Below are positions 53,459-62,093 of a stretch of DNA of 64,000 nucleotides, one piece after another. The translations under genes were made by a program, and so were the position numbers. The stretch spans positions 2,604,001 through 2,668,000 of the forward strand of contig CBDCWE010000003.1 in assembly GCA_965223355.1 (NCBI GenBank). The letters run 5' to 3'. The notes beneath the pieces are model-generated. The model did no database searches. It saw only the letters and a list, made by a program, of their open reading frames with translations, and was not told the origin of the DNA. Source of the DNA: Tectiglobus sp965223355. GTDB taxonomy: Bacteria; Pseudomonadota; Alphaproteobacteria; Rhizobiales; Hyphomicrobiaceae. The first letter of the stretch is position 1; every line of letters starts with the position of its first letter.

Positions 53459-53675
53459 CCTCTGCTCCAGCTCGTCCGATTCGGTAAAGCAAAGAGCCTA
53501 TCCAGTGGCCCGATTTTACTCCGCCGCAAACGGCACAGCGCCGCCGCTTCACTGGCCTAAATTGTCACCGTTGGTTACAGACAGGGATGCGGCATCAAAA
53601 GAGAGCTGGTTCACAAACCAACGCTCTGCTAGCGAAGGTGCGCGATTTCGAACAACGACAAGAGGGAGCATTGCA

Positions 53676-54575
53676 ATGAGGTTGCCGTCTCACGATCGAT
53701 ACGACTGGTCTGCGCTTCCGAAGCGGCAGCCTTATACTTGGCCACAGGGCAAACGCTTGGCTGTCTATTTCTGTAACAACCTCGAATTCTTCGCCTATCG
53801 CAGCGGCCTTGGTTCGGACAGTGCTGTCGCCGGGGCGCCGCAAACACAGCGTAACTATGCTTGGCGAGACTACGGCAATCGCATCGGTGTCTGGCGCATG
53901 TTTGATCTGTTTGATGAATTTGCTGCGCCGCTCGCCCACAATATCAACTCGACGATCCTGACACATCATCCCGAAATCGGCGAACGCATGTTGGAGCGCG
54001 GTGATGAATTCATCGCCCATGGCCGCACAAACTCGGAACGCCAGGGCGATCTGTGGGAAGAAGCCGAAGCAGCGCTTATTGCCGAGACAACAGAAACAAT
54101 AGAGAAGTTCGCAGGCAAGCGACCTGCAGGCTGGATGGGGCCCTGGCTCTCACAATCGAACGTGACGTTGGATTTGCTGCAGGAAGCCGGCTACCTATTC
54201 CAATGTGATTGGCCGCTTGACGACCAGCCCATATGGATGCGCACGCGCAACGGCCGCATTCTCAACATGCCGTATCCACTTGAGACCAACGACTCACCCT
54301 TGATCGTCAATCGCCAACACACTGCCCATGAGTTGATGGACATCTGGATCGACCAGTTCGAAGAGATGTTGGATCAGGCAACGAAAGGGCCGCACGCGCT
54401 GGTCTGCCCGTTTGTCCTGCACACCTTTATCCTCGGTCAGCCGTTTCGCTTGCGCCAACTGCGTCGTGCGCTGCAACGCATCCTCAGGCACCGCGACGAG
54501 ATCTGGCTGACGTTGCCAGGCGATATCGCGCGTCACGTGCAATCGCTTCCGGCGGGTACGGTCCCGGGCGGTTGA
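53676..54575 (+). CDS. Polysaccharide deacetylase-family protein (PuuE/allantoinase-like)
   Basis: 299 residues from ATG 53676 behind AGGGAG. It has the NodB-type barrel with long family-specific inserts: GDEFIAHGRTNSERQ, PAGWMGPWLSQSNVTLDLL and YPLETNDSP. The usual first-metal HSxxH site reads HGRTN, so metal binding is altered, as in PuuE-type allantoinases and related amidohydrolases. No signal peptide is visible, so a cell-wall role is unlikely. It stands alone between the IS graveyard and the TRAP operon. Likely hydrolysis of an amide in a nitrogen-compound pathway. Confidence 0.82.
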   Translation: MRLPSHDRYDWSALPKRQPYTWPQGKRLAVYFCNNLEFFAYRSGLGSDSAVAGAPQTQRNYAWRDYGNRIGVWRMFDLFDEFAAPLAHNINSTILTHHPEIGERMLERGDEFIAHGRTNSERQGDLWEEAEAALIAETTETIEKFAGKRPAGWMGPWLSQSNVTLDLLQEAGYLFQCDWPLDDQPIWMRTRNGRILNMPYPLETNDSPLIVNRQHTAHELMDIWIDQFEEMLDQATKGPHALVCPFVLHTFILGQPFRLRQLRRALQRILRHRDEIWLTLPGDIARHVQSLPAGTVPGG

Positions 54576-54659
54576 TTGTTCTTGCCCAACTCGAATGCTC
54601 GACCGTGCCTTAAGCAACATTGGTAACGTTAGATCTATCAGTTGCCCGAAATTGAGCGC

Positions 54660-55970
54660 CTAATACATGAGGCTTGGGAGGAACAAGACGATCTCGGGGA
54701 AGACGATCAGCAAGGCTAGGGTGAGGGCATCCATCAGCAGGAAGGGCCAAACGCCAGTAAAGACATCCTCGAGTTTCAAAGGCACCGGCGAAGCGCTGCG
54801 CACGACGTAGACGTTTAGGCCGACCGGTGGCGTGATAAGAGATATCTCCGCGAGTTTGATCGCGATAACGCCGAGCCAGATCGGATCGTAGCCAACGCCT
54901 GTCATGATTGGAAACATCACCGGTAGGGTCATGACCATGATCGCGATGGGATCGATTAACATCCCAAGAACAAGGTAGATGGCGGCGAAGGCCAAGAGGT
55001 ACATGTAGGGTGGAAGGCCGAGACCCAGCAGCCAGCTTGATATTTCCGTGACCAGGCCCGTGTAAGTCAGGAACCGGGCGAGGATGATACCGCCGATCAC
55101 AATGATGAAGATCGTGGTTGTTGTCGTGCCGGCTTCTTTGAAGGTGCTGACAAGCATCCTGCCGTTGAGCCGGCCTTTGCCGAGGACGATCAGAAAGGCC
55201 CCGAAGGCGCCAACTGCACCAGCGTAGGTCGGGATGAAGAAGCCCGTGTAGATGCCCCCTATGACCAGGATGAACAGAAAGGCGATCCCCCATACCCCGG
55301 TCAAGGAGCGCCACTTTTCCAATCGCGAGACCTTGATTTCGGAGACCGGCGCCAGAGATGGCCTAAGCTTTACGATGAAGTAGATGCCTGCCATGTAGAT
55401 GGCCGCCGACAGCAATCCGGGGATCAGGCCCGCAACCAGTAGCTGCGCCACCGACTGTTCGGTGATCACGGCATAGATGACCATCAGGATGCTTGGCGGG
55501 ATCAGCGATGCCAGCGTTCCGGATGCGGCGATGCAGCCAGCGCTCAGGCGCTTGTCATAGCCGAACCGGGTCATCTCGGGCATTGCCATGCGGGTGAACA
55601 CGGCGGCGTTGACAATCGTCGATCCGCAGGCAGCGCCGAAGGCTGCCGAAGCCAGCGTCGTGGCCATGGCAAGGCCTCCCGGCAATCGCCCAAGCCAGTT
55701 GTAGGCGGCTCGATACAAGTCGGTTGTCAGGCCTGCCTGATTGGATAGCGCCCCCATTAAAATGAACAATGGAATGACAGCCAGCGTGAACGAGTTTGTC
55801 GTGCTGAACGGTATCGTCGCCAACTGTGCGAAAGCAGCATCCGGCCCGATTGTCAGGTACATGCCGAGCAGACCACCAAGACCAAGCGCCACTCCAATGT
55901 GGACGCCAACGGCAAGCAGAAAAAACAGCACAACAAAAACAATGATGCCTGTCGTGGCAGGATCCAGCAC
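54660..55970 (-). CDS. dctM: TRAP transporter large permease (DctM)
   Basis: 436 residues, ~12 helices. Typical DctM blocks: IPLFILMGALSNQAG, GTLASLIPPSILMVIYAVIT and ISLITPPVGLNVYVV. It forms the Na+-driven elevator domain with DctQ. It is the last gene of a dctP-dctQ-dctM operon, 4 bases after dctQ. Confidence 0.95.
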   Translation of the reverse strand: MLDPATTGIIVFVVLFFLLAVGVHIGVALGLGGLLGMYLTIGPDAAFAQLATIPFSTTNSFTLAVIPLFILMGALSNQAGLTTDLYRAAYNWLGRLPGGLAMATTLASAAFGAACGSTIVNAAVFTRMAMPEMTRFGYDKRLSAGCIAASGTLASLIPPSILMVIYAVITEQSVAQLLVAGLIPGLLSAAIYMAGIYFIVKLRPSLAPVSEIKVSRLEKWRSLTGVWGIAFLFILVIGGIYTGFFIPTYAGAVGAFGAFLIVLGKGRLNGRMLVSTFKEAGTTTTTIFIIVIGGIILARFLTYTGLVTEISSWLLGLGLPPYMYLLAFAAIYLVLGMLIDPIAIMVMTLPVMFPIMTGVGYDPIWLGVIAIKLAEISLITPPVGLNVYVVRSASPVPLKLEDVFTGVWPFLLMDALTLALLIVFPEIVLFLPSLMY

Positions 55971-55974
55971 CCGC

Positions 55975-56619
55975 TTATTCCTTTGTTGCCTGGTGGCCCG
56001 GTCCTGGTTCGGCCGACAATTCTTCCGAAACGATATCCGTTGCCGTATCGCCCACGGACTGGCGTGCCTCGCCTGAGTGTACGCGCGAGAGATCCTCGTA
56101 GAGGTCGATCAGCAATCTGAGAATTAGCAGGCCAGTGCCGGCTGCAAGAATAATTCTGGCTGGATAGAGGGGAAACCGAATGAGACCGACCGTGGCTTCC
56201 CGCAGTTGAATGCTGAAGATCGCTTCATTGATAGCCTGCCAAAGCAGCAGCGAAAAAAACACCAACGCGGCAATGTCCGCCAAGACATCCATGATGGCGC
56301 GGCCGCGTGGTCCCATGCGCGTGTAGAGCAGTTCAACGCGTATATGACTGCGCTGGATCTGCGCATAGGTGAGCGCGCCAAAGACGATCAGCACCATTGT
56401 GCTCTCGGTCAGCTCTTTTGCGCCGGGCAATGGCGACTTTAGAACCTGTGTTCCGACAACATCCCCAACACCAAGACACATCGACATCAGCAGGCCGAGC
56501 CCGCCAATCAGCAAAATTGCCAGCGCGAGATGTTCGATGGCCTGTCCGAAATGTTTCAATGGAAATTCACCCCCGCGAAGCTCCGCTGGGCCCGGCGCCA
56601 TTTGGATGGCTTTCGGCAC
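55975..56619 (-). CDS. dctQ: TRAP transporter small permease (DctQ)
   Basis: Up to 214 residues with four helices (for example LALAILLIGGLGLLMSMCLG and VFFSLLLWQAIN). The start is uncertain: GTG 56619, ATG 56601 or TTG 56559 behind GGGGGTGA, the last giving the shortest cytosolic lead. It sits between dctP and dctM. The charged tail after the last helix is longer than usual. Confidence 0.9.
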   Translation of the reverse strand: MPKAIQMAPGPAELRGGEFPLKHFGQAIEHLALAILLIGGLGLLMSMCLGVGDVVGTQVLKSPLPGAKELTESTMVLIVFGALTYAQIQRSHIRVELLYTRMGPRGRAIMDVLADIAALVFFSLLLWQAINEAIFSIQLREATVGLIRFPLYPARIILAAGTGLLILRLLIDLYEDLSRVHSGEARQSVGDTATDIVSEELSAEPGPGHQATKE

Positions 56620-56647
56620 CGGAGCCCAGAGACTACGTGTTCAGCCG

Positions 56648-57664
56648 CTAAAGCTGAGACTTCCAGAATGCGGCCACGTCGGCGGCTTCCTTACCCTTGC
56701 CAAGCTTCTTCATGGATTCGACCCAGCCGGCCAGAAGGTCTGGTGCAGCCTTGCGCCACTTGGCCATTTCGCCTGCCTTGAACGGCTTGAAGACGGCGCC
56801 CTTTGCCTCGGCATCCTTGCGGGCCTTGGTTTCAGCGGTTTCGATCCACTTGATGTAATCCCTGCCCGACTTTTCAGCTTCCTCAAGGAAGATCTTTTGA
56901 ACGTCCCCTGGTAACTTTGCCCAGGCCCTCTTGCCGATGACGATCAGGTGCCCGGCGATCGTCATGATTGGCCCGCAGCTGTATTTGCCCGGCTCGTAAA
57001 GGCGGTTCGACAAGATGTTGCCGGCATTGAGGAATGAATAATCCAGTGAGCCGCGTTGCAGGGCCTCGTAGACATTGCCCACACCGACAGACACGGGCAC
57101 GGCACCAACGGCACCGTGCAACTTGGGCACGTCGGCACCGAAGCTGCGGATCTTCTTACCCTTAAGCCCGGCAACCGTATCACAAGCTGGTGACTTGCCG
57201 GTCAGGTAGTACTCACCAAGCGGTTGATGGAAGAGGTACTGAACATTGGCCGTATCCAGCTCCTGCTTGAAGACCGCCAGCTTCTTGTATGATGAGTAGA
57301 CGATCTCGATCGCCTTCTTCGCATTCGGAAAGACGAACGGAATTTGGTAGGCCTTCCAGAACGGCAGGCGATCGGGATAATAGCCCGGTGCGACCGAGGC
57401 CATGTCAATCGCACCACGACCAGCGAGAGGCAGAAGTTCATTGCCTTTACCGAGACCGCCAGCAAACGTGATGTCGATTTTCACTTTGCCATTGGTGCGC
57501 TTTTCGATGGTCTTGGCGAAATCCCTTTCAACCTGAAGGAAACCGCTGTTGCCGAGGTAATGTCCCCAGCGCAACTTAATCTCTTGTGCATTTGCCGGAC
57601 CGACAAGTGCCGCCGCGCTCGCAACACCAGCCACAATAAGCCAACTCGATACTCTGACATTCAT
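56648..57664 (-). CDS. dctP: TRAP transporter substrate-binding protein (DctP family)
   Basis: About 338 residues from ATG 57664 behind GGGAGAG, with a signal peptide ending ...VGPANA|QEIKL. LRWGHYLGNSGFLQVERDFA and the binding residues in LAGRGAIDMASVAPGYY (helix) and LKGKKIRSFGADVPKLHGA are typical. The arginine in KIRSFG is the carboxylate-binding residue of DctP receptors, so an organic acid ligand is expected. Divergent from the NMT1-like gene across 253 bases. Confidence 0.94.
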   Translation of the reverse strand: MNVRVSSWLIVAGVASAAALVGPANAQEIKLRWGHYLGNSGFLQVERDFAKTIEKRTNGKVKIDITFAGGLGKGNELLPLAGRGAIDMASVAPGYYPDRLPFWKAYQIPFVFPNAKKAIEIVYSSYKKLAVFKQELDTANVQYLFHQPLGEYYLTGKSPACDTVAGLKGKKIRSFGADVPKLHGAVGAVPVSVGVGNVYEALQRGSLDYSFLNAGNILSNRLYEPGKYSCGPIMTIAGHLIVIGKRAWAKLPGDVQKIFLEEAEKSGRDYIKWIETAETKARKDAEAKGAVFKPFKAGEMAKWRKAAPDLLAGWVESMKKLGKGKEAADVAAFWKSQL

Positions 57665-57917
57665 TATTCTCTCCCTACTTCGGCAGGCAGGCATGGAACA
57701 CGACGCAGTTCATTCACTACCTACCGGCGGTGAGCTTTCACCATGCCGTTGAAGGCTAACACTCCGTCGGCAACCGGTCTACTTCACGATAACGGTCGAG
57801 ACTTGTGCACTTTGTTCGTCTTGCAGTCATTCATTGGCCGAACGGCCATGTGATCAGATCCGCGATCGAGAGGGTTGTCGGCAATTGACAGGAGGCCTCA
57901 GGTCCTGATGTCCTCTC

Positions 57918-58832
57918 ATGATGGCTTACGAAATCACGCTCTACGAGAACTTGCGGACAACAACGTACGTGCCCTTTTATCTGGCCATCGTGGATGGTGA
58001 TTGGGAAACGCTCGGCCTGGCCGTTGACACGCAGCTTTCACCTGCGACTAGCCAAACAGCACAGGCCCTGCTCGACGGGCGGACTGATGTGTCTTGGGGT
58101 GGTCCGATGCGCGTCATGCTGCATCACGATCAAGATGCGAGCTGTCCGCTAGTCTGTTTCGGTCAAGTTGTAGCGCGTGATCCGTTTCTCCTCGTGGGAC
58201 GCACACCAAAAAGGCAGTTCAAGTTCTCTGATCTGAGAAGCAAACGCGTCGCGATTGCGACCGAGGTGCCAACGCCGTGGATGACATTTCAGGATGACCT
58301 GCAGCGCGCTGGCTTCAATCCGGGCGAGATCAACCGAGCGTCAGACGCAACGATGATGGAGAACGTCGAACGTCTGAGGATGGGCGAGGTTGATGTCATT
58401 CAGGTGTTTCATCCCTACGCAGAATTGGCCGTACGTGGCGGCTTCGGACACATCTGGCATCGTTTCTCGGTGCGCGGTGATGTCGGCTTCACATCGTTTT
58501 ACACAACACGCGCCTTTATCTCGGAGAAAAGAGATGTCTGCGTGAAGCTTGTTCTGGGTGTCATGCGCGCCATCAATCGATTGCACAACCAGTCAGCGCG
58601 CAAGACTGCTGAACGTATCTCTGAGTTCTTTCCGGACTTGGACATCGACGCGCTAGCGAACATCATCACCGGCTATCGCAAGGCCGAACTTTGGGCACGC
58701 AGCCCGGGGCTTCCAGTAACGGCGATCGTCAAACTGAAGGCCGCATTGCTCTCGGGAGGTTTGATTTCCCGAGATATTCCTTACGAGTGTATTGTCGACG
58801 ACAGTATCGCCGACGAGATCGGCGAAATCTAA
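57918..58832 (+). CDS. NMT1/THI5-like substrate-binding-domain protein without signal peptide
   Basis: 304 residues. The fold is that of SsuA/THI5-type periplasmic binding proteins (FYLAIVDGDWETLGLAVDTQ, ALLDGRTDVSWGGPMRVML, LRSKRVAIATEVPTPW), but the protein begins directly at the domain (MMAYEITLYENLRT) with no signal peptide and no ABC partner nearby. A cytosolic ligand-binding or enzymatic role is therefore likely. It is followed after 18 bases by the 2OG-Fe(II) oxygenase, so the two share an operon. Confidence 0.82.
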   Translation: MMAYEITLYENLRTTTYVPFYLAIVDGDWETLGLAVDTQLSPATSQTAQALLDGRTDVSWGGPMRVMLHHDQDASCPLVCFGQVVARDPFLLVGRTPKRQFKFSDLRSKRVAIATEVPTPWMTFQDDLQRAGFNPGEINRASDATMMENVERLRMGEVDVIQVFHPYAELAVRGGFGHIWHRFSVRGDVGFTSFYTTRAFISEKRDVCVKLVLGVMRAINRLHNQSARKTAERISEFFPDLDIDALANIITGYRKAELWARSPGLPVTAIVKLKAALLSGGLISRDIPYECIVDDSIADEIGEI

Positions 58833-58850
58833 ATTCGGGATTCCTATCCA

Positions 58851-59867
58851 ATGGCTGCCAGACCAAACGTTACCCTACCCGTAACTGATCTCACCCCGTT
58901 CTTTCACGGTTCGGAGGACGACAAACGCGACGTGGCCCGCGATGTTGCGCGGTCGTGCGAGGAAATTGGCTTCCTGGTCATTAAAGGTCATGGCTTGCCA
59001 CAGGTAACGATCGATAGAGCAATCGATCTTGGTTTCGGCTTTTTCGATTTGCCTTCAGAAACGAAAACCACTTGGCACCCGACAGGGCCGGCGAAGCAGC
59101 GCGGATATCACGGAATGGAAACCCGCGGACTTGCATCAACGTTGGACAACGATGCGCCGAAGGACTTGCGCGAGAGCGTGTTTCTCGGTCCGGTTGATGA
59201 TCATCGCCAGCACTTTGCGGCAATCCCCGAAGCCGCGACCGCCTATGCCCCGAACCTGATTCCGAGTGAACCGCCGGGTTTCGATGCGGCACTGTTGAAT
59301 ATCTATCGTGGCTTTGAACGGCTGGCTTCCGATCTCATGCGGATCTTTGCAATTGCTCTTGAGCAGCCTGAAGAGGCGTTCGCTCCTGTCATCGATCGGC
59401 ACTTCTCGATCTTGAGCGTTCATCACTATCCCGCGCTATCGACACCTCCGAAACCTGGTCAGCTGCGCACCGGTGCGCATACCGACTACGGATCGCTTAC
59501 CATCCTTGCCATGACCGAGGCTGATGGCGGCCTTGAAGCGCGATCAGCTGACGGTCGATGGATCCTCGTGCAGGCGCAGCGCGGAGAGCTTGTGGTCAAT
59601 CTCGGCGATATGATGCAGCGCTGGACTAACGATCGTTGGGTTTCGACAATGCATCGCGTCGTGACACCAGAGAAGCTCCACGACGCCACGAGCCGTCGCA
59701 TGTCGATTGGCTATTTCATGCATCCGAATTTTGATGCTGAAATTGCCTGCATTCCGTCATGTTTGCAGGCGGGTGAGAAGCCCAAGTATCCGCCGATAAC
59801 AGCCGGCGAACACATCCGCGAAAAGATTGAAAAGAGCCACGCGGGATCTGGTGCAGGAAAAAATTAA
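58851..59867 (+). CDS. 2-oxoglutarate/Fe(II)-dependent oxygenase (isopenicillin N synthase-like)
   Basis: 338 residues. The iron triad H210-x-D212 (TGAHTDYGSLTIL) and H268 (VSTMHRVV) and the R283-x-S285 oxoglutarate anchor (SRRMSI) are all present. The N-terminal DIOX_N domain (CEEIGFLVIKGHGLP) is complete. It would hydroxylate or oxidise a small substrate, possibly the compound imported by the TRAP system. It converges on the MmgE/PrpD gene, their stop codons overlapping in TTAA. Confidence 0.92.
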   Translation: MAARPNVTLPVTDLTPFFHGSEDDKRDVARDVARSCEEIGFLVIKGHGLPQVTIDRAIDLGFGFFDLPSETKTTWHPTGPAKQRGYHGMETRGLASTLDNDAPKDLRESVFLGPVDDHRQHFAAIPEAATAYAPNLIPSEPPGFDAALLNIYRGFERLASDLMRIFAIALEQPEEAFAPVIDRHFSILSVHHYPALSTPPKPGQLRTGAHTDYGSLTILAMTEADGGLEARSADGRWILVQAQRGELVVNLGDMMQRWTNDRWVSTMHRVVTPEKLHDATSRRMSIGYFMHPNFDAEIACIPSCLQAGEKPKYPPITAGEHIREKIEKSHAGSGAGKN

Positions 59868-61216
59868 CGCACCGCATTTCGCATCAATTCCGACAGGCGC
59901 CTGATGCCTGCTGCGCGATCAAGCGCCATAATCTCGCTGTGGACTTCCTTTGCACCGACCTGCGTCCACAGGCGGCCGGTTAAACTCATGTACTTTTCAC
60001 GCAACTCATCAGGTTGATAGGGATCAGACCAATCTCCACGGTTCGTCTCGGCGGCTGCCCTAAACTGCGTGCCATCATTGAGCGTGATAGTGAGCTTTGC
60101 CGGGCGCCTTGCCGGCAGTTGCGCGCTCATTTCTGGGTCTTCACGAACAACGACTTTAGCGGCCAACTTGCGGATATCATCGCGGTCGATCTGGTCCCAC
60201 GTAAAGCTTGCGACACCGCTCGAGCCATTGACGATTGTCGTTGCGATAGAGAAGGGCAGCGAGAACTTGCCCGCCAACGTGTTGCGTGGTTCAGGATCAT
60301 CAAGTTCGACCGCAAGCGAGTACGTATCCACTTCGATCCGTTCGATACGCTCGGCATAGAGTGCACCACCAACATCCTTCGAGATCATGTCTAATGCGTC
60401 GAGCGCGGCGTGATTAAAACGGCAACAAGAATGCATTTTGAAGTAGTTTCGCGTCACCTCCCATCGTGTGCCAAGGTCTTCAACCACGGCATAGGGATTG
60501 AACGTGTCCGAGACGACGTTGCCATAGACGTGAGCAACACCATCCACTTCGCCGCTAAATCCTGCTTCGACGAGATCGCCGGCCATGATTCCCATCTGCC
60601 CGCTAACTCCGGCGAAGGCATTGCGTATGGTGCCACCCTCCAGCATCGTTCTACGGCTGGTCGCAAGCCCGAGCGTTGCGCCCATGTTGATGGTCGTCTT
60701 CATCTTGTCGGCATCGTAACTGGCAAGGCGGGCAACAGCGGTCGCCGCGTTGATCGCGCCCCACGTGCCGTGAGGATGCATTGTCAGGCGCAATGCCGAG
60801 CCAATCCCGACCCGGGCGCCGACGTCGTAGCCGATTGCAACAGCGGCGAGAAAGTCCGCTCCTCGAACATCAAGCGCCTCAGCAAACGCCAAGGCCGCCG
60901 GCAACGTATGCATGCCCGGGTGGCCTTTCGAAAACGTTTGGCCTTCATCCATTTCGAGAAACGTGCCCGCCGTGCCATTGATCAGGGCAGCCTGGCTCGT
61001 GCACGTCAGTCGATCCGTCCCCAGAATAAGTGCTGGGCCAACAACCTGCGCATTCGCAGACGCATGCAGTGATTGCATCTCCGGCTCTGCATTGCCTCCG
61101 ACGATCGCCGCCACGCAGTCAGCAACGATCAGTTTAGTTCGTTCGATTGCTTCCTCTGGAATGTCCGCAGTCTGGAACTCGGCAGCGAAGCGGGCAAGTT
61201 CGTCGAGATATGTCAT
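59864..61216 (-). CDS. MmgE/PrpD-family protein
   Basis: 450 residues from ATG 61216 (MTYLDELARFAAEF). It has the all-helical N-terminal domain with INGTAGTFLEMDEG and KGHPGMHTLPAALAFAE, and the C-terminal alpha/beta cap with KMHSCCRFNHAALDAL. The family includes 2-methylcitrate dehydratase and cis-aconitate decarboxylase, so a dehydratase, hydratase or decarboxylase acting on a carboxylate is likely. No other propionate genes are near, so it is not assigned as PrpD itself. Confidence 0.9.
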   Translation of the reverse strand: MTYLDELARFAAEFQTADIPEEAIERTKLIVADCVAAIVGGNAEPEMQSLHASANAQVVGPALILGTDRLTCTSQAALINGTAGTFLEMDEGQTFSKGHPGMHTLPAALAFAEALDVRGADFLAAVAIGYDVGARVGIGSALRLTMHPHGTWGAINAATAVARLASYDADKMKTTINMGATLGLATSRRTMLEGGTIRNAFAGVSGQMGIMAGDLVEAGFSGEVDGVAHVYGNVVSDTFNPYAVVEDLGTRWEVTRNYFKMHSCCRFNHAALDALDMISKDVGGALYAERIERIEVDTYSLAVELDDPEPRNTLAGKFSLPFSIATTIVNGSSGVASFTWDQIDRDDIRKLAAKVVVREDPEMSAQLPARRPAKLTITLNDGTQFRAAAETNRGDWSDPYQPDELREKYMSLTGRLWTQVGAKEVHSEIMALDRAAGIRRLSELMRNAVR

Positions 61217-61321
61217 GATGGAAATCCGGCAATGGCGCTTAGTCGTTGCCGCACAGTATGCTGTGTCGTTTTCCAACTGCAATGCGTGGCGGCCTCTTAA
61301 GGCATCTTGGAAGGGAAAATC

Positions 61322-62093
61322 ATGCACAGAGTTTTGGTTATCGTTCCGTTCCCAATGAGCGAAGAGAACCGCGCGCAGCGCCGAGAACAACTAATCTCAG
61401 TCGCCCTGGGACCGGACATCAATTTCGAATTTGAAAGCGTCCGCGTTGCACCACGCAACTATGTGAGCGCCGCTGACATGACGATTGCCGAATTCGGCGT
61501 TTATGAAGCAGGTATCAGCGCTCAAGAGCGCGGCTTCCACGCCGTGTGCATTGATACGATGAGCGACTCCGGTATGGCAGCGCTGCGCTCGGAAGTCGAT
61601 ATTCCGGTCATCGGTCCTGACCGCACTGATGTTTGGCAACTGCTTCTCTGTCTTGGCGATGTGGCCCCGTTGGCAGCATCTCTATGACAAGACATTGAGT
61701 GAGCTTGGTCTGCAAAGGCATTGCGTTTCAGTGCGCAGCATCGAAGCCACGCCAGACAATCAGGCGCTTCTTGCCGGCAAAGAGGACGAGATATTTCCGC
61801 AACTTAAAGCACAAAGATGATCGCCACTTTAGAGGCGAGCAACTTTCTGCCTTTATTCAGGATCGTTCCGATTCCGAATAAAGGCAGGTTGCTCTATGCA
61901 TCAGGCGCACGGCTATTTGGCCGCGCGCCTCCCCGTGCCCGTCATCAATCCGGGACCGTTGACCTATAAGCTTGCAGAAGCAGCACTTGGTCTTGGCTTG
62001 GCACACAGCCGCAAGGCTTATCCGGCTTCACCTGCGCCGAAACATGATGCTGTTCGCGCAATGGTTGATGCTGCTGAGATGTTCCGTCACTGA
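61322..62093 (+). pseudogene. Asp/Glu/hydantoin racemase-family gene, frameshifted and interrupted by a MITE
   Basis: Three pieces of one gene remain. The first (61322-61687) encodes MHRVLVIVPFPMSEENRAQR to DIPVIGPDRTDVWQLL. The frame then shifts near 61630 and continues CFSVLAMWPRWQHLYDKTLS to KEDEIFPQ. A truncated MITE occupies 61801-61894. The end (61896-62093) resumes MHQAHGYLAARLPVPVINPG and finishes normally. About 30 codons around the second catalytic cysteine are missing. It once lay divergent from the MmgE/PrpD gene and was probably part of this pathway. Confidence 0.85.
61801..61894 (-). repeat. Two-hairpin MITE, copy H, truncated
   Basis: 94 bp retaining AACTTAAAGCACAAAGATGA to the terminal GGTTGCTC and right TA (61895-61896). 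The outer ~40 bases of one hairpin are lost along with adjoining racemase codons, so a deletion followed the insertion. It is the only copy that interrupts a protein-coding gene. Confidence 0.88.

Noticed and set aside
59864..61216. 2-methylcitrate dehydratase PrpD
   Set aside because: No prpB, prpC or acn genes nearby; only family membership can be supported.
11163..61896. CRISPR array made by the recurring palindromic repeats
   Set aside because: Copies are kilobases apart, in both orientations, with TA flanks and no cas genes.
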